This document shows positions 11,313-22,072 of a stretch of DNA of 64,000 nucleotides, piece after piece. The position numbers and the translations under genes were made by a program. Source of the DNA: Dichetophora obliterata (Eukaryota; Arthropoda; Insecta; Diptera; Sciomyzidae); assembly GCA_963920525.1 (NCBI GenBank), contig OY986435.1, positions 269,681,574 through 269,745,573 of the forward strand, read 5' to 3'. Under the pieces are notes generated by a model, which saw nothing but the letters and a program-made list of their open reading frames with translations, did no database searches and was not told where the DNA came from. Every line of letters begins with the position of its first letter. The first letter of the stretch is position 1.

Positions 11313-12363
11313 CAGTGGAATTTACTTATAACGACCTCGGTTATAACAACATTTCTGCTATAACGTCGTATTCTTGAAGTCCGCATTTTCTAATTTCTCA
11401 TTCCTTAGGAACTGCGTTCGCTTTTAACGTCGGTGGATATAACGACGAGTTCGCATATAACGACGCAGTTTTCATAAAATATAAAAAATATTTTCACATA
11501 TAGCGACGACGAAAGCAAGTTGAGACTAGATTTGCTTACTTATGAATTTTTTTTTATTTATATGTAAACAAACAATATTCACTGAACATATTTGCAATTT
11601 TTGCTTTGTTGAAAGGGAAATAACCGTATAAAATTCATTGACAACAAAACTGTACTATACTATACTGAACTATACATTTGTTCCTTCAAATGCATGATTG
11701 ATTTTTTTATTGTGTTCAAAATGCTTCTACAAACTAAACGTAACGCGTTCATCAAAGAAGAAAAATCTGCAATAATCTGGCGGCTTGAAAACGGTGAAGA
11801 ATTTCTTGCGTCATATTCTTCAATATCCATCATATGGAAACATAGTAAAAATATAAGGATCAAGGACCTCCTCAAAATTTAGAAAATCCAATAAAGCCAA
11901 TGATTTCAGGTGAAGCAGGTGATGTATCCCAAGGTGACTACAGAATTTTTTCCCAAAACTTCGAGATGGCTATTAGAATTCAGAAAAAATGAATAATGCT
12001 GATGAAACAAGGTTCTTCTTTAAACTTATGCCCGATAGAATTTTAAAATTTTAAAGTAAAAAGTGTAAAGGAGGAAAAGATTTGACGGTTCGTGTTACAG
12101 TTTTGGTTGCTGCAAACATGGATGGAAGTTTGAAAAGGAAAATATTTTTTATCAGAAAGTCAGAGAAACAAAAAAACTTATTGTACTTATTTACCCTAAG
12201 TTTTATGTTTTTATTTTTACTATTGATAATAATTTTTTTCTTTATAATAAAGGAATTAAGTTAACAATGAACAAAAAAAATAGTATGTGTGCATATAACG
12301 ACATTCGGTTGTAACGACGAAATATTCCGGTCGCTTCAGGGTCGTTATAACCGAATTCCACTG
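11313..12363 (+). mobile_element. Tigger/pogo-like DNA transposon, internally deleted
   Basis: A 1051-bp element with ends CAGTGGAATTTACTTATAAC and GTTATAACCGAATTCCACTG, each next to TA (11311-11312, 12364-12365), the target of pogo/Tc1 elements. Further inverted TATAACGAC motifs lie inside both ends. It carries a broken plus-strand transposase (11694-12200). The whole element sits inside a MITE. Confidence 0.85.
11694..12200 (+). pseudogene. Tigger-like transposase fragments
   Basis: The N-terminal helix-turn-helix region reads KRNAFIKEEKSAIIWRLENG, then ISIIWKHSKNI, matching the Tigger/CENP-B pattern (KxxAlsIxEKLxIIxRLENG, then STISTIWKNRxKI). After a large deletion the catalytic part reads NADETRFFFKLMPDR, then VKGGKDLTVRVTVLVAANMD and GSLKRKIFFIRKS. 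These match NADETGLFyKxLPDRTL and the KDRiTVLLcANmdGSeKRKLLVIGKS block. The glycine after NADET is changed to arginine, and most of the DNA-binding and C-terminal DDE parts are missing. It is inactive. Confidence 0.8.
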
Positions 12364-12939
12364 TATTTCTATGTTTTTGTTTTAATTTTTTCATTTTAAA
12401 ACGAAATTTTATGCTTAAAAACAATACATTTTGATAAAAATTGTCAACTGCTTTTTAGTTATTGACAATTTCATTCCAAATCGTTGTTTTTTGAGCTTCA
12501 AATTTTGTTTTGAAAACAACAAGCACATAGAAATATAAATAATACTGGTTAATAATTGTTTATTTGCCAGAAAAGGGCTGTTAGTGTCAGCATTTGTGAG
12601 AAATATAGATGTTTGACACTTCTACCTTGAATAATTTTACCATGGCACTAAGCCACAGTAGTGATGGGTAAATTGACTTCGAATATAATCGAAAATTGAC
12701 TCTTGCTCAAAATAATCGAGTATTTTGACGTCGAGTCTCGCTTTTGAAAAATCGGTTAAATCGCGTCGGTTTGAAATAATCGCGTCGGTAGAACTTCATT
12801 TTGTTGTGCAACGGATAATAAAATAGTCATTCAGAGAATTTTTTCTATTAAATTTTTTAATATCAAAGCGGAAAATCATATAAATTTGAAGTTTTATGAA
12901 AAACTTTCAGCGAGATCTCGTGCATGTTTTTTAGTAGCC

Positions 12940-13753
12940 AGATTCAGAGCCAGAGTCAAACCGTTGCTGGGATAGTGTTATTTTATGGCCCGGAGCCCTA
13001 TCTTTTTTGTCCATACGACAGCAGATCAAGATACATACAGGTTTTGGCACTAGAGTGGGAGTCGATAAAAAAACTCTACCCTCATGTCAATGAAGTTGCA
13101 CGGGAGACACTAAGGCCTTTTCCACACTTGGTCAACGCAACTCCAACGCAAGTTGCTAGCCTGTGTATTTATACCGAAACCTTCAGATTAAGCAACTTGC
13201 ACGCAACAAGTTCTCGACACGTTCTCAACCTGTTCAACGCAACGCGGCTTTCCGCAATTTTCATCGGCGACGTGTTGCATCAGTTTGTTTGTTTTGTGAA
13301 TTCAAGTATTTGTAGTGCAGTAGGCTTTATGTTAATCAAGGTGCATAAGCTAGTTAATTAGTTCCTAATAGAATCTATAAGAAGAAGATATAGTTTGCAA
13401 GATGAATGAGCAAGTGTTAAATATTAAATTAGTGCAAGAAGTCGAAAAACTTGATTTATTATATAATAGCAATTATTATATGTTGCATGACTTTTGAAGC
13501 AAGTCTGAAAGCATTCGGTTTATAGTTGCATTGCTTTTCAACTTTTTCGCTGTTGCGTTGAAGTTGTGTTGGAATTGCGTTGACCAAGTGTGGAAAAGGC
13601 CTAATTGATTCGGCCACATCGGTGCCATCCAAGCGTCTTTTTTCAAAAGCAGGCCTAATTATGACAAAAAGGAGAAATCACTTGACTGGAAATCACCTCG
13701 ATCAACTTCTTTTTCTGCAGTCGCTGGACGAGTCACAATGGTTTTTCAAATAG
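12940..13753 (+). pseudogene. hAT transposase C-terminal domain, split by a MITE
   Basis: The plus strand reads ALEWESIKKLYPHVNEVARE up to 13113 and resumes at 13602 with DSATSVPSKRLFSKAG, then IMTKRRNHLTGNHLDQLLFL, and a stop at 13751-13753. This is the hAT dimerisation region (YPxLxxLAxxYLxIPATSVPSERxFSxAGxIxTxxRNxLxxxxLxxLLFL). The conserved glutamate in SVPSER is lysine here. The interrupting 488 bp are a MITE with a TAA duplication; without it and one TAA copy the frame is continuous (ETLIDSATS). The N-terminal zinc finger and catalytic part are absent, so the element was already non-autonomous. Confidence 0.8.
13114..13601. mobile_element. PIF/Harbinger-like MITE inside the hAT reading frame
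   Basis: A 488-bp palindromic element with ends GGCCTTTTCCACACTTGG and CCAAGTGTGGAAAAGGCC. The inverted similarity extends about 45 bp (TCAACGCAA, CCAACGCAA). It is flanked by TAA (13111-13113 and 13602-13604). The 3-bp TWA-type duplication and GG start fit PIF/Harbinger. The apparent open frame running into it from 12924 is not a gene. Confidence 0.85.
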
Positions 13754-13760
13754 TAACATT

Positions 13761-14155
13761 ATACTACGTTAACATTGGGCCAAATTAGTCATTTTAAATG
13801 AGTCATTCAAAAGTGTTGACATGGATTTTTTTTCGAAAGTATCTCATTTCGTTTGACAACCGGTTCTTTGTTTTGTTCTTACTGGGTAATATTGATGATG
13901 ATTCACGTGTAGAAAACTATTTTTTGTTAAAAGTTGTCTTTTGTTTTGAGTGTGTTCAGTTTTTTATCCATTCACCATTGAATGCGTTAAAAATGGATTT
14001 TTATAAGTTTTAAGAATATACATATCTCATTAATTTCTTTCTTATGAGATGTATTGCAACTGAGAATGTGTACGGGAAATGAGACGATTTCGTTTCTAAT
14101 TTAACTGAATGAGCTGAAATGAGTCATCTGGCCCAATGTAAATATAATATACATA
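13761..14155. mobile_element. Palindromic MITE related to the 24.6-25.7 kb repeat
   Basis: ACATTGGGCCAAATTAGTCA at 13772 is inverted as GAGTCATCTGGCCCAATGT at 14121-14139. The left outer sequence TACTACGTTAACATT also starts the element near 24583, whose right end is AAATGTAAGCGTAGTGCA. Internal TTTCGAAAGTATCTCATTTC and CCATTGAATGCGTTA are shared with 24650-24780. Non-coding. Confidence 0.6.
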
Positions 14156-14157
14156 AT

Positions 14158-14380
14158 GCTTGGTTTTCACTATGTTATTTTCAGTGGTCAGTTGTTGTCA
14201 ATCAAATTCAAAATAACAACATGTTGACATTTTTTCTAACTTTGCCAATCTTGGAAAATTAAAAACAACTAAATTATTGAATAGAGCTATGCAGAAAATG
14301 TTCTAGAGTTGTATTATGGTGATATTTAAGGTGATTAACTTTTGTGTCGTCATATCAAATGACATGGTGAAAACCAAGCA
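14158..14380. mobile_element. Palindromic MITE with TGCTTGGTTTTCAC ends
   Basis: TGCTTGGTTTTCACTATGT (14158) is inverted as ACATGGTGAAAACCAAGCA (14362-14380). It is 223 bp and non-coding, nested within the hAT element. No clear target duplication. Confidence 0.65.
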
Positions 14381-14399
14381 ACAGTCTTTTGCATTAAGA

Positions 14400-14705
14400 T
14401 TGTGCATTAATACATAATACGTTCCAAAATGCATTTAAACAAAGCTGTTGTTGTTGCCTTCTTAAAAAAACTTACTTGATCTAAAGCTCGCAATTTAATT
14501 CATGCATCAGTGTCTTTTATTTTAAATTGGTGCTAAGTTTAAATACGAAAACTGCGCAACTCTGTTGATATTCTTAAAAATAGTATAATTGCGCAGTTTT
14601 GGTAAATAATTTTCGAACCAATTCAAAATAAAACACACTGATGCTTTGTTTAAAATGCACTTTGGAACTCGCCCATGTACTTTATAATTAATACAATACA
14701 TACCT
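14400..14705. repeat. Palindrome with a 60-bp unit in one arm only
   Basis: GTTCCAAAATGCATTTAAAC is inverted at 14650-14668, and ATCAGTGTCTTTTATTTTAA at 14620-14645. The left arm is interrupted at 14446-14505 by a sequence absent from the right arm. That insert is a (CAA)n-tailed repeat in minus orientation. Confidence 0.65.
14446..14505 (-). mobile_element. Short (CAA)n-tailed retroposon fragment
   Basis: Read on the minus strand this is ATTAAATTGCGAGC, TTTAGATCAAGTAAG and AAGAAGGCAACAACAACA, ending in a CAA repeat. The same unit recurs near 23773 (+), 23957-24010 (-), 32638 (-), about 44085 (+) and 44625 (-). A simple-repeat 3' tail with a common 3' part and variable 5' extent is what truncated LINE or SINE copies look like. 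The parent element is not identified. Confidence 0.5.
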
Positions 14706-14908
14706 TTATTTTTCAAGTTGTTACTTGTTGTGATGTTTTTATTTTGCAGCTTAACTAAAAGCTTTTTTTTTATTATTTACACTTTATTTTCATTAAAAAC
14801 TGAATTAGTTAAGAATAATACCTTTTTGGTGCTGTCAGTAGAAATAATTGAATTGTGGCTTTTGTTATACCATTACTATTTTTATTTGATGAAGGATGTG
14901 TTTATTTA

Positions 14909-15070
14909 GTCAAAACTCAAAAATAGCAAATTTTCATAAAAATTGTCACCTGCTTTTCAGATAATGACAATTTCATTAAAAAAATGTTTTTTTGACCTTC
15001 AAATTTTGTTTTGAAAACAACAAAGACATAGCAGTATCAAAAATACTGTTACTTTGCCAAAATAGTTCTG
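14909..15070. mobile_element. MITE copy 3, left end degraded
   Basis: It shares TCATAAAAATTGTCACCTGC, AATGACAATTTCATT, GTTTTGAAAACAACAAAG and a terminal TTTGCCAAAATAGTTCTG with the MITEs at 9532 and 11016. The left terminal repeat is largely lost. Confidence 0.6.
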
Positions 15071-15382
15071 TTAGTTTGATAATTATATTCTTAGCTAATT
15101 TAAGTGGTTTGGTGAAGGACTCTCTAAACACCTTCACTACTGGAGTCGCATAATCCTTTCATCCTTTTTTATTTTAGACTAGCAGACATAGGATCTGTAC
15201 GAAAATGCTTCACAAGCGTACACATTGCAGCGTGAATTTCTTTGGTGCGAATGAAGAGTGACGCTTGATATAAATTTAGAATGTTTGACGTTTACATTGC
15301 CGAAAAAGTTCGCTTTTTACAAACATTCTGCTTGTGCTGTAAAAGCAGCTCAATGCACATCATTGAAAAGGAAAAAGTTTAT

Positions 15383-15712
15383 AATAAGGCTATTCACAGT
15401 TTAAGCGTACTTTTAACTAATCGTATTTATAGCATTTGTTATTGTTCAAACTGTGAGCACCTCGCCATGTGAATGTCGCATTAAAAAATTATGCAACCCT
15501 GTGATGTATGTGATTATGCGGCTGTAGACAGAGCATAAAAATACGAGGTACAAAAAACACGTCCAAGGGCTACTTTTATTTACGCGTGCCTGCGTATTTG
15601 CGTTTGTATGCAAAACAACAACAAAGCAAAATACGCTTTCGTAAATTGGCGTACAAATAGCAAATCGTACAAATAGCAGACCAGCGTATTCAAACTGTGA
15701 ATAGCCTTATTG
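15383..15712. mobile_element. Palindromic MITE with AAGGCTATTCACAG ends
   Basis: AATAAGGCTATTCACAGTTT (15384) is inverted at about 15690-15710 (CAAACTGTGAATAGCCTTAT). The interior is non-coding. The ends resemble those of the MITE at 58746-59303 (AGGGSTATTCACGATC). The flanks are themselves palindromic, so the target duplication cannot be fixed. Confidence 0.6.
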
Positions 15713-15727
15713 TCGTAACTTACGAAC

Positions 15728-16650
15728 TATGAAGTACAGGGTTCGCCATCTAACGTTTTTTTTTTCAACTAGTGGTTATTTCGTGAATGGTAACACTTAG
15801 CTCATGTCTGATTTGACAGATAATTAGTTTTATCCTTCCGCTGAACGAATATGGTTGTGTATACGCTTGAACAACGCTGGGAAATATTGCGACATTACTT
15901 TGAAAATCATGATGCCGATTTTGCCAAAAAAATCATCTTTTCAGATGAAGCTCATTTTGATCTTGGCGGGTATGTAAACAAGCAAAATTGTCGCATTTGG
16001 GGCACAGAAAACCCGCACGCATACATTGAAAAGCCGCTGCATCCAATACGAGTCGCTGTTTGGTACGGATTTTGGTCCAGAGGCATAATTGGGCCATTTT
16101 TCTTCGAAAATGAGCAAGGAGTAGCCGTTACAGTCAATGGCGATCGTTATCGGGCCATGTTGAACGAATTTTTGTTCACAAAAATTGAAGAGGAAGATAT
16201 TGGCAACATGTGGTTTCAACAGGACGGCGCTACGTGCCACACAGCCGAAGCTACACTCGATGTTTTGCGCCCTGTTTTTGAAGATCGCATTATCAGCCGC
16301 AGAGCTGGTGTCGTTTGGCCACCTCGGAGCTGCGATTTGACACCGTTGGACTATTATTTGTGAGATGCCCTCAAAGATTAGTGTTACGCCGACAAGCCAG
16401 AGACAATTGACGCTTTAAAGGACAATATTCGTGAAGCCATTGGTGAAATACAGCTGCACAAAATCGATAATGTGCTTAAAAATTGGACCGATCGTATAGG
16501 CTACTGCATGGCTAGCCGAGGCAGCCATTTGAATAAAATTATTCTCCATTATTAACCGGAAGGATTGTACTTTCAAATAAAAAAAGAAATTTGAGAAAAT
16601 ATTCAGTAGTTTTTTTTTATAGAATTTTCAAAAAAAAAGTTATATTGACA
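15728..16650 (+). mobile_element. rosa-like (DD41D) mariner, defective
   Basis: The element spans the transposase pseudogene at 15851-16553 plus about 100 bp each side. TAACGTTTTTTTTTTCAAC near 15752 and its weak inverted match GAATTTTCAAAAAAAAAGTT near 16620 may be the ends, but A/T runs make this uncertain. It is nested in the hAT at 12659-16756. Confidence 0.6.
15851..16553 (+). pseudogene. DD41D mariner transposase pseudogene
   Basis: The frame from 15851 begins MVVYTLEQRWEILRHYFENH and then jumps straight to FAKKIIFSDEAHFDLGGYVN. The helix-turn-helix DNA-binding region is therefore deleted, while start and catalytic domain stay in frame. The catalytic motifs are SDEAHFD (first D), WFQQDGATCHTAEAT (second D) and RSCDLTPLDYYL (third D). 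I count 41 residues between the second D and the D of LTPLD, the DD41D signature of the rosa/Crmar2 group described from Ceratitis and other tephritids. The expected Trp after DYYL is TGA (16361-16363). A further in-frame TAG follows, then CYADKPETIDALKDNIREAI and YCMASRGSHLNKIILHY complete the C-terminus. It is inactive. Confidence 0.85.
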
Positions 16651-16764
16651 AAAAAGTCGATTTAAATCGATTATAAGCTCCGATTAACCGATTTTTTTAG
16701 GAACTGAACAAAGTAAAAAAAAATCGATGATCGATTTTTGATTTGACCCATCTCTAAGCCACAG

Positions 16765-18289
16765 CATGTCTGCGAAAGTTTAAAGCATAAAAAGTAAACA
16801 ATTTTAAAGCGATCATCATGGAGCTCTCAAGCTCTTGAAGAGAGTATAAAGTAATCTCAAAGTACTCAAAATACTCCATAAAATTTGCCTCCTCACATTT
16901 TTCTAGGTCGCATTTAGCCACGGAAAAAAAGGTGGTAAGCGATGATGATATTTTCCAACGTTTGTAGAGCGAATCGCGAGATTGAATCGAAGTATGAGTG
17001 CGCATGCATTTTGTGTGCAGAATTTAGAGGTTAACAAAAAATTAAAATTTAAATACAAATGTTGGAGTTGATCGAGTGAATGCTCTAATGATCGAGTGGT
17101 TGTTGTTATTGTCTTGTTGAAGATGACCATTTTGATGGTTGTTTTTAATAATTCATTTTTGTTATTGTAATAAAAATGTAAAAGATCCAAGTTGAACTTA
17201 AGTAACAAAAAGAGAAACAAGCCAAAGAAAACAATAATATAAATATGATAAAACGAATACGTTCGGTTTGAGCAACCAAACGGGAAAAACTAAACTAAAG
17301 TTTGTATAAAATGCATGTACGGCTCTTCAGAAGATGTAGTTTGCCTTTTACTAACGGAATAAACACTAGCTACCAAGTAGTCTGTGATATCAAGGATCGA
17401 TTTACAATCAACTCATATTTGGATATAATTTAATACTTGGTTAGTGCACTCAAAGGATTAACAAAAACAATACGTTGGCAATTAGTGAAATGTATCAAAA
17501 AAAATATTAAAATATTAGCTTTGATTTAAATGCAATCTAAACTGTAAATTTATAAAAAAAAAATTTTTATGATTTATTATTAAAAAATTCACACAAATTT
17601 CCAAGAACAAATTAATTACAAAATAAAAAAAACCAATTTTAGTGTGAACAGTGTTAAGTGAAAAATTAGGCATTTTTAACTGGTGAAAAAAATGTATGAT
17701 ATTGAAAAAGTTTCTTAAAAAATGAAAAAAACTGTTACATTTATTACGGTTGTTACAGTTAGTATACTTATACAAAAACTATTACAAAAAAATATACTAA
17801 AATAAATTATGTGAAAATGGCTTCATGACATAAAAAATGAAATTAAAAGAAATTAAAATTAAGCGTTAATGATTTTTTAAGATCACACTAAATGTTAGAG
17901 ATATTTCAGAATTTTTTATAACTTTAAGAGACAATTTTTAAGAAACATTAGAATCTTAAACTTATTTCATACACAAAGTTAATTACACTGAGCACCAAAA
18001 GACCATTTTTTGTGAGTTAGAAACCGACAAACCTTTTCAATTATTTCCGAGCTTCTTATCACTAATCTAGCACCCAAATTTCTCCATCACATAGGATTTT
18101 GAGAAAACCGTGATTCAAGGTCAAAAAATTGTCCTAAGAAAAATCAGCTTGAAGCGTCGAAACTAAAAGTGGTACGCGACTTTTGTATGTGGCAAAGATG
18201 TTTGTTATAAGTTGATAAGTGGAAAAACAGAGTACGAAAACCACGTTTTTGTGATTTTTTATACATATATATATATATTAAGGTGGATC
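16765..18289. other. AT-rich intergenic stretch
   Basis: Open frames on the minus strand (16754-17775) have low-complexity compositions rich in Asn, Phe and Lys, and look accidental. A (TA)n run lies at 18269-18281. No gene supported. Confidence 0.4.
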
Positions 18290-19200
18290 GTTTTGTTCAG
18301 AGGTAAAAAACCACTTTTTTTGACACTCATATTCTGGGAGCTGGATTCAAGTAGATCTTAACTCCAAAAGGATATCGAAATCGGTGGAGCCGTCATCCAG
18401 CGATTTTGATTTAAAAAAATCACTTTTTCGCCAAAAATCACCGGTTTTTTCGCCGTAAGTTTTTATCAATCTAAAATAACTACCTAAAAGTTGTGTGCAA
18501 ATTAAAGGTATTTGGGACCCCAAAGTTTTTAATAGGAAGATTGTAGAGTTGAGAAATTTTTTAATGCAACAGTTTCACAATTCGGTAAAAATTTTGGGTA
18601 TTGTTAAAAAATCCCTATAAATTTGCCATTTTTCAGTTAATTTCAGCAAAATTAAGTATTGTTAACAAAGACTTGCTGTAATCTATTGATATATAAAAAA
18701 AATCAAAATAGTATAATTTTTTGTTTTAATTTTTATTGAAAAGTATTTTTGAGAAGGTATTTTTCACAAAAATCGCTATAATATCCACTACTTTTCAGTA
18801 AATTTTAGAAAATTAGGTATTGTAAATAAAGACTTGATGTAATATATGTATGAAAAAATTCAAAATAAAGGAATTCATTTTTTTAATTAATTTTCGTTGA
18901 AAAGTCATTGAACTGAAATCTTTTCCCGATTCCCGATGGCTGACAAGGTGCACCAGCCTTTCGATATTTTGCGAATAGCAAAGAAACTCTGAAATATATG
19001 ACAAACTCGTTAAAATAATGTCTTTTACATTTATTCAAAAATTACTTTTCAATAAAAAATAAAAAAAATCCACTATTTTGAATTTTTTTTTTTTTTTTGA
19101 GATATCAGCAGATTACAGCAAGTCTTTTTTAAAATGCTTAATTTTCCCAAACTTTTTTATTATAGAAAACAATTTTTTTATTTAATAATTTAGTTTGTTG
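18290..19200. repeat. Inverted and tandem repeats downstream of the Mutator-like relic
   Basis: AAGACTTGCTGTAATCT (18671) recurs as AAGACTTGATGTAATAT (18830), about 160 bp on, and inverted as AGATTACAGCAAGTCTT at about 19110-19128. TTCACTTTTTCGCCAAAAATC and GGTAAAAAACCACTTTTTTT near 18300-18450 are the type of sequence that borders MULE-type elements in insects (inference). Possibly the 3' terminal region of the element carrying 19580-21110. Confidence 0.45.
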
Positions 19201-19579
19201 CCATTAGACGGCATTGAAAAAGACTCTAAAAAAAAAGGTCGCTTTACTGTGCAGAGATTATCTTGGAAACGAAAAGTCTGAGATAGGAAAATGCTATGGT
19301 ATTTTAAGCACCATATATTTAGCCGAGATAATTTACCTCATTTAGTTAAAAAAACTAAATTGGTAAATAAAAAAAAAACATAGAAAAAAAAACTTTAAAA
19401 AAAGGACATTTTTGGTATTTTTTACCCGTAAAAAATTCATTTTCAAATTTTTTGCTCTAAATCAGATAAATTTCCCTACAAAACAGTCAGACGAACAAAA
19501 TGCAAAAAGATTTATCGCAATCAGATAAGTGGTTCCAGAGATAATCTCATCACCGTTTTAAAAAACCTCATTTGGAGAA

Positions 19580-21110
19580 AAACGCATTTAAAATTTGATT
19601 TTAGTTTTTTTCGAATTTGTATTAATATTATTGACACTTTTTTCAGCCAAGGAAATGCGCTCATCGTCTTTATTCTGAATGTAGAAGTAAGAATTGTAGC
19701 CAATCGTTATTCCCATTAGCTCCATCATTTTCAATAATGTATTGCGTCCTTCATTAAAAATCGAAAGAGATATGCGAGCTGCTATTTGTGTGACGTTACT
19801 GCCAACAAAAATATGCTTTGGAACGATTGCCCATAAAGTTCCATTATAGCACTCATTGGAATTTTGAGTATTTTTCCCTAAGCATCGACGAAGCAGCTCA
19901 TCATTAGTTAACTTTTCAAAAGTCAGGCTTAACAAGTTTTTGTATTTCAGCACTTAGAGGTGGTTTATGTCTGTATTTTTTGTTGATAGCGTGTGCCTTC
20001 AAATACTTGCGTTAATCTCTACCGCATTTGTTGTGCTGAGGGAAATCGTCAGTTGAAATAGAGTGGTAGAAACTGGCCCAAATTTCGTTTTTCATATTGA
20101 CTAATGAATTAGAATTTCTCTGTATAGCAAGACTGTAATGCAAGGACATTTTTTTTATAATATAATCCGTCAAGATTGTGGTTTCTTCCGAGGGTTTTTC
20201 AACTTTGACTCATTTTACCTTTCGTGACTGTTTGTTTCACTTTTTTGACTTTAATTATTTGTTTTTTTTCTTTTTTCTAAATCAATTTTTTTAATGTTTT
20301 CATCTCCGCAAGTGTCTTCTAAACCTCTGTTAAAAGTCGAAAAATCCGCTTTCCTACATGAAGCACGCATTCTAACTTTTGAATGATAAAGTCACCATAG
20401 GGCTTGGCATCAATCAGATTTTTAAAAGTTTTTGAATCGCTATCTCTTATGTAGAAGGCATACTTTGCTTGATGTAGTGACATCAAATTCAGAAAAATTT
20501 CTAAAATACCTTGCACTTCTATGCCTCCGGAGCTGCCGGTGTAATTTATGGCACAATTTTTCGCATGCTCAGATTCATACCAAATTTCAAAGTCTGGAGT
20601 ACTTAATTTCTTTTTCGATATTTCGCAAGTCTTACACGTTTTTGATGAAACAAAATAATCAAGAATTTTTCCTGTATACTTTCCAATAACAGTTGTAACA
20701 CCTATTAGAGAAGAAAACCCCCTCTTCGATCATGTGCCATCGCCGGAAACAGTTAATTCGTCTTGTGATAAATTATGTTCTTTGTTTTTATTCTTTTCTT
20801 GTTGACCAGCTTTTTTTAACAAATGTCTGCTACAGTCTTTGTTGCAATTTTTATACTATCTAAAATTCTATAATAGGTATTTTGACTAAAAGCTTTACTT
20901 AATTCCATAAAAGCACAGAAAAGTTCCAAGCCATTACGTCCCACACCTATAATTCTCATAACAAATACTATACGTCTGTTGATTTCAGAGCCAGTGTTTA
21001 TCAAATTACAGGAATTAATTAATGTCTCGCCACATTTACATTGAACAACTAACTTAAATCTTAAAGTCCTTTTACACCTGTTTGACTAAATTTTATATCA
21101 TCATTGCATT
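19580..21110 (-). pseudogene. Mutator-like (PF20700-type) transposase pseudogene
   Basis: Minus-strand fragments in family order. VVQCKCGETLINSCN leads into INRRIVFVMRIIGVGRNGLE. Then come DELTVSGDGT with RGFSSLIGV (catalytic D in GDGTW; Trp is a stop here), HAKNCAINYTGSSGGIEVQG, AFYIRDSDSKTFKNL (second D), PYGDFIIQKLECVLHVGKRI, and LLRRCLGKNTQNSNECYNGT then PKHIFVGSN. I recognise this as the Mutator-like transposase domain found in many insect genomes. The fragments at 20816-21004, 20319-20516 and 19588-19953 are separated by stops and frame changes. It is inactive. Confidence 0.75.
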
Positions 21111-22072
21111 TTTGCATTTTAAAATAGTGGATAAGGTTCCGAAAATTAAGGAATACGAAATTATACAGTAAGTTAAAGTGTGGTCGATTTCAAAATCACT
21201 ATTTCTTTCAACTTTTATTTTTTTACCTGATATACTATTACTTTTTTTTTTTAAGAATATTGATTGCCGCGAAATTCATGGAGTTTTTTACTTTTTTTTT
21301 TTGCACTTTTAAATTTTGGCTTGAACCTTTTTATATGATAAAACCATTTTTTGAAAAAAAAAATTAATAACTGACGTCTGCAAAACCAAATGAACACGTG
21401 CTGACTAATTAGCATATATGTATTTTAATTATCATAGAGGTCAAAGTCCAAAGAAAGTTTAGGAAACAAGTCAAAAGAGAGAGTACAATAAAAAGCCTTT
21501 CGGCCGATTTTTGCTAGAGCATCGCAAATGCATATATGTATGTTTATATATTGCTATAACTTTTCTGTTAATGAATAATGCAAAAAAAAATTCAATTTCC
21601 AATTTTTTCTAAAGCCTAACACCTTAATTTTATTTGTTATTTCAATTATGGTAGAATAATACAGGTAGTCGCGATTTCTTTGACAATACTACCAGAATTG
21701 TCGAAATCAGTTTTTTTAAAGATAATAGAGAAAAATTAAATTACTCCAATTGTATATTTCTGTGGACACAAGGTATAACGACTAAACTCAAAGTATCGTA
21801 AAAAACTATTTTGTAATTGCACGAACCACGACCCATTTTTTTTTAAATATATGAACCGTTACAAACAAAACATGTGCACACATAAGTGATGATCAATTCT
21901 AGGCAACAAATTTATATCTGCATACTTCCAAAAATTGACAATAAAGTAAATTCCATATCGCTTTTTTACGATATTTTGTGTTTAGTCATTATTCCTTGTG
22001 ACCACGGATTTTTGTGTTGTGTTTAAAAACTTGAATAAAAGTCAATTATTTGTTTTTTTTTTTTTTGTTAAA
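21111..22072. other. AT-rich intergenic stretch
   Basis: Nothing supported. Homopolymer T tracts at 21230-21310 and a short TATATGTATGTTTATATATTG patch near 21533. Confidence 0.35.

Larger units (their letters stand above)
11016..12580. mobile_element. MITE copy 2, split by two later insertions
   Basis: The left end CAGCCATATTCTGGAAAATTAA (11016) and right end GCCAGAAAAGGGCTG (12580) match the termini of the MITE at 9532-9784. Between them, a palindrome (11036-11292) interrupts the left arm, and CCAGTATTTTGAATA then continues the MITE. The Tigger-like element (11313-12363) interrupts it again, and TATTTCTATGTTTTTG resumes it at 12364. The remaining core (TGATAAAAATTGTCAACTGC, GTTTTGAAAACAACAAG) matches copy 1. 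Confidence 0.65.
12659..16756 (+). mobile_element. hAT transposon, internally deleted, carrying nested insertions
   Basis: The element starts TAGTGATGGGTAAA and ends TTTGACCCATCTCTA. These are near-perfect inverted ends, and both are flanked by the same 8 bp, AGCCACAG (12651-12658 and 16757-16764), the hallmark of hAT insertion. AATCG-rich subterminal motifs occur inside both ends (12680-12790 and 16660-16745). The only coding left is the C-terminal end of the transposase (about 12940-13753). The rest of the 4.1 kb is filled by later insertions at 13114, 13761, 14158, 14400, 14909, 15383 and 15728. Confidence 0.85.

Noticed and set aside
12924..13361. 145-codon open frame as a gene
   Set aside because: The first part is hAT transposase and the rest runs into a Harbinger-like MITE. 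The frame is accidental beyond 13113.
16754..17775. Minus-strand open frames of 83-105 codons
   Set aside because: Composition is low-complexity Asn/Phe/Lys/Leu from AT-rich DNA, with no motif or splice context.
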